A stretch of 43,922 nt of DNA, from IMG/VR virus record IMGVR_UViG_3300037225_000162, positions 1 through 43,922 of that record. One strand, given 5' to 3'. Position 1 is the first letter of the stretch. Every line of letters begins with the position of its first letter. Shown piece after piece: positions 40,090 through 43,922 of this stretch. Source of the DNA: a virus. Made by a program: the position numbers and the translations under genes. Below the pieces are notes generated by a model that was not told where the DNA came from, ran no database searches, and saw only the letters and a program-made list of their open reading frames with translations.

Positions 40090-40536
40090 TTACATCCTTT
40101 GGGCCGGTCCCGGCATTACAAGTACATTCCCTTCCCTGGGCTCTTCCAGCATAAAATCAAGAGCCATCCGCGCATTCATTGTTATGTTATTACTTGCCAG
40201 ATTTACTTTCACGATATCGACTTCTATTTCCTCTGACATAAGTTTGTCGTAATCGGCCTGTAAATCTTTCAGCGCCGGATTAGGGACGTCCTTTTCCCCT
40301 TCCTTGATCGTTTCCGGCACCTGATATCCGCCGTTAGGAAGTTCAACGCCGCCATGTTTTTTAACAATTTCTAAATGCTCCATAGCAATCTTTTTAGATT
40401 CCATCTCAAGCTGCTTGAAATTTCGGCCCAGCCAGTAAGCCGTTCTTTCGGGAAGAGGGTAATTGCTTATTTGTGCCAACGCCTGTAATGCTGCCATAAC
40501 CTCGCCTTTTTTAATATTTATTTTCTCTCCGTTCAT
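40090..40536 (-). CDS. Hypothetical phage protein
   Basis: 148 residues, start after AAGAAAGGAGAATTT. The N-terminal region (GEVMAALQALAQISNYPLPE then RTAYWLGRNFKQLE) is helical; the middle has VELPNGGYQVPETI. It resembles small proteins seen next to terminase genes in other phages, function unknown. Located between replication and packaging genes. Confidence 0.6.
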   Translation of the reverse strand: MNGEKINIKKGEVMAALQALAQISNYPLPERTAYWLGRNFKQLEMESKKIAMEHLEIVKKHGGVELPNGGYQVPETIKEGEKDVPNPALKDLQADYDKLMSEEIEVDIVKVNLASNNITMNARMALDFMLEEPREGNVLVMPGPAQRM

Positions 40537-40629
40537 AAATTCTCCTTTCTTATTTTTTTTAGAGCGGCTCCCTCTCTACGTCAATTCTCACCACAAGATA
40601 TAGCGCTTCAAAAGAGCCGCCCTTTTGAT

Positions 40630-41172
40630 TCACTGTAATAATTTAATCTTATTGTTAAATCCTATTTTAATAATTTCCCGTTCATACTCATTACCCATTC
40701 TGAAATTTTGCTGCTCATGCGTACCAGGCAAATACTCAGGGTGCTTTCCGTCACGTGACGATATAACTTCATAAAGCCTCTCAAATTCCTTTTGCTTCCA
40801 TTTTTCTTCATCGGTTGTCATGGTTGCTGCCAACTGGTCCCATCCACCCATCACGTTAATCACCGAATGAATTACCGGATCAGTAAACTTTACGCTTTCA
40901 TAATTACCAATTCGCTTAACCGCATTTAAAACCTCAATCCATGCGATAGTAGCCTGATCTTGTTTTTTCCCTTTTAATATTTCCATAAAGTCAACCGGCT
41001 TAGGGAAAAACCTGCAAGTCTGAATAATCTTTTTAAAAGCATTTTCACATTCTTCATCAGTAAACGGCTCTAAAATTTTCCAGTATAAATCTGTCAAAGG
41101 CTCTGATATTTTTCTATCATTCATATCACAAATTAAAGCCATATTTTTTAAAAACTTTTCTCTATCGTTCAT
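40630..41172 (-). CDS. Phage replication-associated protein
   Basis: 180 residues from ATG 41172, preceded by TTGGAGGCCACCAG; a longer in-frame start at 41193 lies within the upstream gene. FTDEECENAFKKIIQTCRFFPKP and FTDPVIHSVINVMGGWDQLAA are hallmarks of a family found next to phage replication initiators, probably helicase-loader or replisome accessory proteins (similar in position to lambda P). Overlaps the initiator gene by 11 bases. Confidence 0.7.
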   Translation of the reverse strand: MNDREKFLKNMALICDMNDRKISEPLTDLYWKILEPFTDEECENAFKKIIQTCRFFPKPVDFMEILKGKKQDQATIAWIEVLNAVKRIGNYESVKFTDPVIHSVINVMGGWDQLAATMTTDEEKWKQKEFERLYEVISSRDGKHPEYLPGTHEQQNFRMGNEYEREIIKIGFNNKIKLLQ

Positions 41173-41953
41173 CTGGTGGCCTCCAATTCTCAAACATTTT
41201 TATATTTGCTAAAGTTTTGTCTGAAAACTTACCAGCTAATGGGTGTATAGTTTCATTCAAATAACTTTCAAATTTAGTTCCGAATAATGTTTCCGGCCGT
41301 AAAAATTGCATCATTTTTTCATCATTCAACCATTGGTTACATTTATTATTAATAACTTTTTTAAAATCTTCAATTGTTCTTTTTCCATTTCTCGATCTCG
41401 CTTTTATTTTTGCTCGTATTTCTTTTACTGTATGATCGAAATTTTTTCCTGTTTTTAAATTCAAGTATTCGATAATTTCTTGATAAGGAATATGTGATCC
41501 GGATTTATCCGGTGCTTCCGTTGTGGATTCAGGATTCAGTATAGGGGAATCAGTAATAGGTAATAGGGATTCAGTAATAGGTAATAGGGATTCAGTAATA
41601 GGCCGGGCGACTTCCATACTAGCACTGTGCAAGTCTGGTGTTGGTATAGTGCTAGCCGCTTCTTTAATATGGCAGTTCTGGTGTAGCCCAAACTTTAATA
41701 TTTGTATGTAATTACAATTATTTACAGAGTATAATTGAATAAACTCTTTATCTGATAGTTGCTTTAATAATTTATCAACATTACAGTTGTCATAAGGAAG
41801 GAGCTCAGCCTTGATTCTCTTGGGCCGGTGCTCAAGCCTCCCCTCCCGGTCGGCCATACACCATAAACCGGCAAAAAGTATCCTTGCCATCGGATCACAG
41901 TCTGCCAAATCTTCATTTTTAAAATATCCCGGTTTAATATTTCTTGCTCTCAT
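41162..41953 (-). CDS. Phage replication initiator/organiser (Phg_2220_C-type)
   Basis: 263 residues. N-terminal winged-helix region (IKPGYFKNEDLADCDPMARI then LFAGLWCMADREGRL) typical of phage replisome organisers. A linker (about 115-145) holds PITESLL repeats. The C-terminal domain (YQEIIEYLNLKTGKNFDHTV ... RNGKRTIEDFKKVINNKCNQ, FGTKFESYL) is the conserved phage C-terminal domain TIGR02220. It would bind the origin and recruit a helicase loader, the adjacent gene. Tandem DNA repeats within the linker suggest that the origin lies inside the gene, as in lambda O. Confidence 0.85.
   Translation of the reverse strand: MRARNIKPGYFKNEDLADCDPMARILFAGLWCMADREGRLEHRPKRIKAELLPYDNCNVDKLLKQLSDKEFIQLYSVNNCNYIQILKFGLHQNCHIKEAASTIPTPDLHSASMEVARPITESLLPITESLLPITDSPILNPESTTEAPDKSGSHIPYQEIIEYLNLKTGKNFDHTVKEIRAKIKARSRNGKRTIEDFKKVINNKCNQWLNDEKMMQFLRPETLFGTKFESYLNETIHPLAGKFSDKTLANIKMFENWRPPDER
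41548..41602 (-). repeat. Iteron-like 21-bp repeats inside initiator gene (candidate origin)
   Basis: Two full copies (41548-41568, 41569-41589) and a partial third (41590-41602) of a 21-bp unit with core TCAGTAATAGG and TAATAGGG. A degenerate copy precedes it at about 41526-41547. The unit equals seven codons (LLPITES), keeping the frame. AT-rich sequence lies downstream of the repeats on the gene strand. Same logic as lambda ori in gene O. Confidence 0.7.
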
Positions 41954-42019
41954 CGTATAATTCCTTTAATCTTATTCCAGCAAATTGCACAAAAATAAGG
42001 GATCACTAATTCTGCCATT

Positions 42020-42421
42020 TCATCCCTCAATAATTTTAACAGGGTAAAGAGACTCAACCTGTTTTTTCTTCATAATAAACATCGGAGTTCTTTTGCCCTT
42101 TGTGTCCTCAAAAGTATAGGTCCCGTTTTTCCAGAAAATCAGAAAATCAAGAACGTATTTTGTGTTACCTGGTAGATAAAAAGGAACTTGCCGAAGAAAC
42201 CAACATTCTCCGGCGGATTGCAGGGCTTTTAATTCCAGATACCGGCGACGCTCTTTCTTACTGCGAAATTTGATATTGTCGGCCCCACAAATAACGTTGT
42301 GGAATTTATTTTCTTTATCGCTTTTTGGCATATTCGGAAAAAGCGATTTAAGGGGATTCCTATTCTTTAATGCCTCAAAATCTGTCATACTGTTTAGTCG
42401 TAAAACGCCGTTTTTATTCAT
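42020..42421 (-). CDS. DUF1064 phage nuclease-like protein
   Basis: 133 residues. KFRSKKERRRYLELKALQSAG, then KYVLDFLIFWKNGTYTFED-TKGK contain the DUF1064 pattern with PD-(D/E)XK-like residues (D in YVLDF, E in FEDTKGK). Phage DUF1064 proteins are probable endonucleases or Holliday-junction type enzymes in replication modules. Overlaps the upstream gene by four bases. Confidence 0.78.
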   Translation of the reverse strand: MNKNGVLRLNSMTDFEALKNRNPLKSLFPNMPKSDKENKFHNVICGADNIKFRSKKERRRYLELKALQSAGECWFLRQVPFYLPGNTKYVLDFLIFWKNGTYTFEDTKGKRTPMFIMKKKQVESLYPVKIIEG

Positions 42422-42963
42422 GCGCTCAAAATCTCAATCGCCTGGTCAATTCTGACCATCCGTTTACAATCATTTGATATACTTTCCTTCAGAAGCTTCT
42501 TTTCTTCCCTGAGCAAATCTATGGCCTTTATCTCTGTAAGATTTTTCTTTCCTACAGGAAGATGTTTTTTATCTTTTTTTTGCTTTGCTATTTCTTGTTT
42601 TTCGACATCATTTGAGGGCTTTTTCTTATATGAGCGAGGGCCATATAAGCCTAATTTTCTCCGATTATTATAAACACTCATTTTATTGACATTAAAAAAT
42701 TCTGCTATTTCTTGATCACATTTTCCATCGTCAACAAGTTCCTTTAATTTTTCATCATCTATTTTTTTTGGATATGCCATCGTTTTGACCTCCTTTTCTT
42801 TTTTAATTTGGGGTAATTCCACCAAATTAGGCTTTTCGTCCGTTATTTCTTTTGGCTCTGTAAAAAATTCAAAACAGGAATCGCAATAATAATCATCATC
42901 GCATTCCTGCTCTTTTGCTATTTTACTACTGCCACAGTTTGGGCAAACAAATTTACTGGCCAT
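42418..42963 (-). CDS. Zinc-ribbon plus helix-turn-helix protein
   Basis: 181 residues from ATG 42963 after GAGGATGGGAAGA; a GTG at 42984 is possible. FVCPNCGSSK and CDDDYYCDSC form a zinc ribbon (about 4-35). A second strong ribosome site (AAGGAGGT, 42788-42795) precedes an internal in-frame ATG at 42780 (MAYPKKIDDEKL), from which a shorter HTH protein may be made. The HTH (CDQEIAEFFNVNKMSVYNNR) and a Lys-rich tail follow. Possibly a regulator of early genes. Confidence 0.7.
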   Translation of the reverse strand: MASKFVCPNCGSSKIAKEQECDDDYYCDSCFEFFTEPKEITDEKPNLVELPQIKKEKEVKTMAYPKKIDDEKLKELVDDGKCDQEIAEFFNVNKMSVYNNRRKLGLYGPRSYKKKPSNDVEKQEIAKQKKDKKHLPVGKKNLTEIKAIDLLREEKKLLKESISNDCKRMVRIDQAIEILSA

Positions 42964-43153
42964 TCTTCCCATCCTCATAATCACAAACGGTCCCTAATCC
43001 TTGCCACTTACATATTTCGTATCGTGATCCCTCTTGTTTCTGGTAATTCACACAGGATTTTTGCTGAGTAATATTCGTAAAGCAAAGGCCGTCTCGGTCG
43101 AAATCTATCACTTTGCCGGCGTTGGCAATGTGATCCGGTTTTTCTTCAGTCAT
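42953..43153 (-). CDS. Small Cys-containing protein
   Basis: 66 residues, start after AGAGGTTTTAA. Four Cys (LCFTN, SCVNY, ICKW, VCDY) and a charged N-terminus. Stop overlaps the next gene's start region by 11 bases. The ATG overlaps the stop of the upstream 46-residue gene. No family recognised. Confidence 0.55.
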   Translation of the reverse strand: MTEEKPDHIANAGKVIDFDRDGLCFTNITQQKSCVNYQKQEGSRYEICKWQGLGTVCDYEDGKNGQ

Positions 43154-43290
43154 TTAAAACCTCTATTCCTCAATATCTCTTCTACAATCCCTTTTACCCG
43201 TTCCAGGCGCATACCTTCAAGGGTGGTTTTTTCTTCGGATTCGATTAATTTCGTTAGGTAATAAACTATAAGCAATAAAAAGTGGTTCAT
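43150..43290 (-). CDS. 46-residue protein with N-terminal hydrophobic segment
   Basis: Starts at ATG 43290 after AAAGGATTGCAT and ends with TGA overlapping the next ATG (ATGA). N-terminal MNHFLLLIVYYLTKLI is hydrophobic, followed by a charged helix (LEGMRLERVKGIVEEILRN). Overlap coupling supports translation. Function unknown; could be a membrane-anchored peptide. Confidence 0.5.
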   Translation of the reverse strand: MNHFLLLIVYYLTKLIESEEKTTLEGMRLERVKGIVEEILRNRGFK

Positions 43291-43300
43291 ATGCAATCCT

Positions 43301-43360
43301 TTATTGAATTATTGGCATTTCAGAATCAAGATCGTAGCCACTTTCAATTAATCCACACAA
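43301..43360 (-). CDS. Possible 19-residue peptide
   Basis: A TTG start after GCGGAGGTGAGGGAA opens a 20-codon frame (CGLIESGYDLDSEMPIIQ). The good ribosome site is the main support. It may be a real micro-ORF or a chance frame; confidence is low. Confidence 0.25.
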   Translation of the reverse strand: MCGLIESGYDLDSEMPIIQ

Positions 43361-43378
43361 TTCCCTCACCTCCGCTAA

Positions 43379-43465
43379 TCACACCTCAAAAGGCGGGCGC
43401 ACTCTTAAAGAGTTGGTAGTCGAGGTAGCCTTAACAATTACCCGCGCCCGCTTTTTGAGGTTCAT
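43379..43465 (-). CDS. 28-residue leader-type peptide
   Basis: ATG at 43465 overlaps the HTH gene stop (ATGA). The peptide (MNLKKRARVIVKATSTTNS...) is basic and lies wholly within the long inverted repeat 43384-43460. Translation through the stem could control its folding, like a leader peptide. Evidence is positional only. Confidence 0.35.
   Translation of the reverse strand: MNLKKRARVIVKATSTTNSLRVRPPFEV
43384..43460. repeat. 17-bp inverted repeat with structured loop
   Basis: CCTCAAAAGGCGGGCGC (43384-43400) pairs with its complement at 43444-43460 with a single mismatch. The 43-base loop contains an ACTCT/AGAGT hairpin (43401-43413) and a GGTA/TACC hairpin (43424-43442), giving a three-way, cloverleaf-like fold. 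No U tract follows on either strand, so it is not a simple terminator. It may be a regulatory RNA, an attenuator or a mobile-element remnant. Confidence 0.8.
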
Positions 43466-43653
43466 ATTATTAAATCCTTAGCTTTTATTTTCAGTGCACG
43501 TGCATATTTTTCAGCAGTGACAAACGACTTTGCACCTTTTTTAAATTGATTACAAACAGATTGTCGCGTCACTCCCATTCGATCGGCGAGGTCTGTATGT
43601 GTCAATTTTTTTTCATCTAATATTTTCTGGATTAATTTAAAATTGATTTTCAT
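43462..43653 (-). CDS. Cro/CI-type HTH regulator
   Basis: 63 residues. KLIQKILDEKKLTHTDLADR then MGVTRQSVCNQFKKG is a standard HTH_3 domain. The start codon lies only seven bases after the -10 hexamer TATGTT and no Shine-Dalgarno exists, so the mRNA is probably leaderless, as for lambda cI from PRM. It probably controls the divergent early promoters. Confidence 0.78.
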   Translation of the reverse strand: MKINFKLIQKILDEKKLTHTDLADRMGVTRQSVCNQFKKGAKSFVTAEKYARALKIKAKDLII

Positions 43654-43660
43654 GTTTCAT

Positions 43661-43689
43661 AACATATATTAAAAATAAATGTTTGTAAA
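43661..43689 (-). promoter_or_regulatory. Promoter of HTH gene and leftward unit
   Basis: On the - strand TTTACA (43684-43689) and TATGTT (43661-43666) with a 17-base spacer. The ATG at 43653 is close enough for a leaderless transcript. The -35 lies within CTTTACAAAC. Confidence 0.75.
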
Positions 43690-43774
43690 GTAAAATCTTA
43701 ACAATTTATAAGTGTGTGAAATAATTAAACAATAAAGATTTATTGCCTTAAAGTAAAAAAAATGCTTTACAAAC
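43681..43774. promoter_or_regulatory. Inverted operator pair between divergent promoters
   Basis: GTTTGTAAAG (43681-43690) and CTTTACAAAC (43765-43774) are exact inverse copies, each covering one promoter's -35. Between them a partial palindrome CTTAACAATTTATAAG (43697-43712) could be a further site. Symmetric placement suggests one regulator controlling both directions; a chance effect of similar -35 boxes is possible for the core six bases but not for all ten. Confidence 0.6.
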
Positions 43775-43794
43775 GATTAAAAATAATTTAGGAT
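43766..43794 (+). promoter_or_regulatory. Rightward early promoter
   Basis: TTTACA (43766-43771) and TAGGAT (43789-43794) with a 17-base spacer. It precedes the 43828 gene with a good ribosome site (CAGGAGGAGCGAT). If the molecule is circular, this promoter drives the whole + strand unit 1-11545. Confidence 0.75.
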
Positions 43795-43827
43795 ACCCAC
43801 AAATCAAAGCCCCACAGGAGGAGCGAT

Positions 43828-43922
43828 ATGGAAATCACAGATAAGTTTTTACGTATAGATAATCGCGCTTGCGATAGCGGGTATCAATGGTGGCTAGAAA
43901 ATGACAAGCCTACTGATGTAAT
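43828..43922 (+). CDS. N-terminal part of alanine-rich family protein (3'-partial)
   Basis: The ATG follows AGGAGGAGCGAT. The 31 visible residues (MEITDKFLRIDNRACDSGYQ then WWLENDKPTDV) run off the window. The ACDSG...WWLE pattern is what precedes the WANWL...FAAEQV...DDDRPRKAIEAA block in Ala-rich repeat proteins of this type. The window begins with just that block, so this is probably the front of the first gene, and the missing piece is short. Confidence 0.6.
   Translation, partial: MEITDKFLRIDNRACDSGYQWWLENDKPTDV

Noticed and set aside
40564-40620. GCGGCTC/GAGCCGC inverted repeat as a terminator
   Set aside because: A 43-base loop and no U tract on the relevant side make it weak; not listed.
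1-43922. Integrase, excisionase, toxin-antitoxin or restriction system
   Set aside because: No gene with the required motifs was found on either strand, so temperate lifestyle is not claimed.

Overview
The window is almost entirely a tailed bacteriophage genome: a siphovirus with an HK97-type head and a long non-contractile tail. Genes are tightly packed, with many 1-4 bp stop/start overlaps and no gene-free stretch over 300 bases. The host cannot be read with certainty. Gram-negative-type Sec signal peptides, a signal-peptide lytic transglycosylase and a gene-transfer-agent-like tail tip suggest an anaerobic Gram-negative host (possibly deltaproteobacterial; weak inference). No integrase, excisionase or bacterial flanking gene was recognised.

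Layout. (1) 1-11545, + strand: early/recombination arm. It starts inside an alanine-rich repeat protein, then an LRR protein, small proteins, a putative annealing-type recombination protein, an SbcD/SbcC pair, a tRNA-like element, and an SF2 helicase preceded by a decayed HNH endonuclease. (2) 11546-11576: a bidirectional terminator where the two transcription units converge. (3) 11599-31481, - strand, transcribed right to left: portal-MuF fusion, small membrane protein, protease/scaffold, major capsid, connector and tail-completion genes, tail tube, frameshifted tail chaperone, tape measure, four GTA-like tail-tip genes, a glycine-rich putative adhesin and a lysis cassette. (4) 31495-36112, - strand: five consecutive genes that each encode an N-terminal signal peptide, placed between the terminase and portal genes with their own promoter. 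They include an SGNH hydrolase, a LamG-like lectin and a fibre-like protein. (5) 36244-37671: terminase large subunit. (6) 37734-38497, + strand: a two-gene inverted island with its own promoter. (7) 38475-43653, - strand: GNAT, ParB-like protein, probable terminase small subunit, replication organiser with internal iterons, DUF1064 nuclease, small zinc/HTH proteins and a Cro/CI-type HTH gene. (8) 43654-43827: a divergent control region with two sigma70-like promoters and a matched pair of inverted CTTTACAAAC motifs. (9) 43828-end: the 5' part of a + strand gene.

The two window ends look like two pieces of the same alanine-rich gene. The window is therefore probably a nearly complete circular or circularly permuted genome, with one divergent control region and one convergent terminator. 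Most unusual are the exported-protein cassette, a start-codon-less reading frame reachable by a -1 frameshift after the capsid region, the CCA-ending tRNA-like element, an in-frame stop in a conserved phage gene, and several strong RNA hairpins at gene boundaries.
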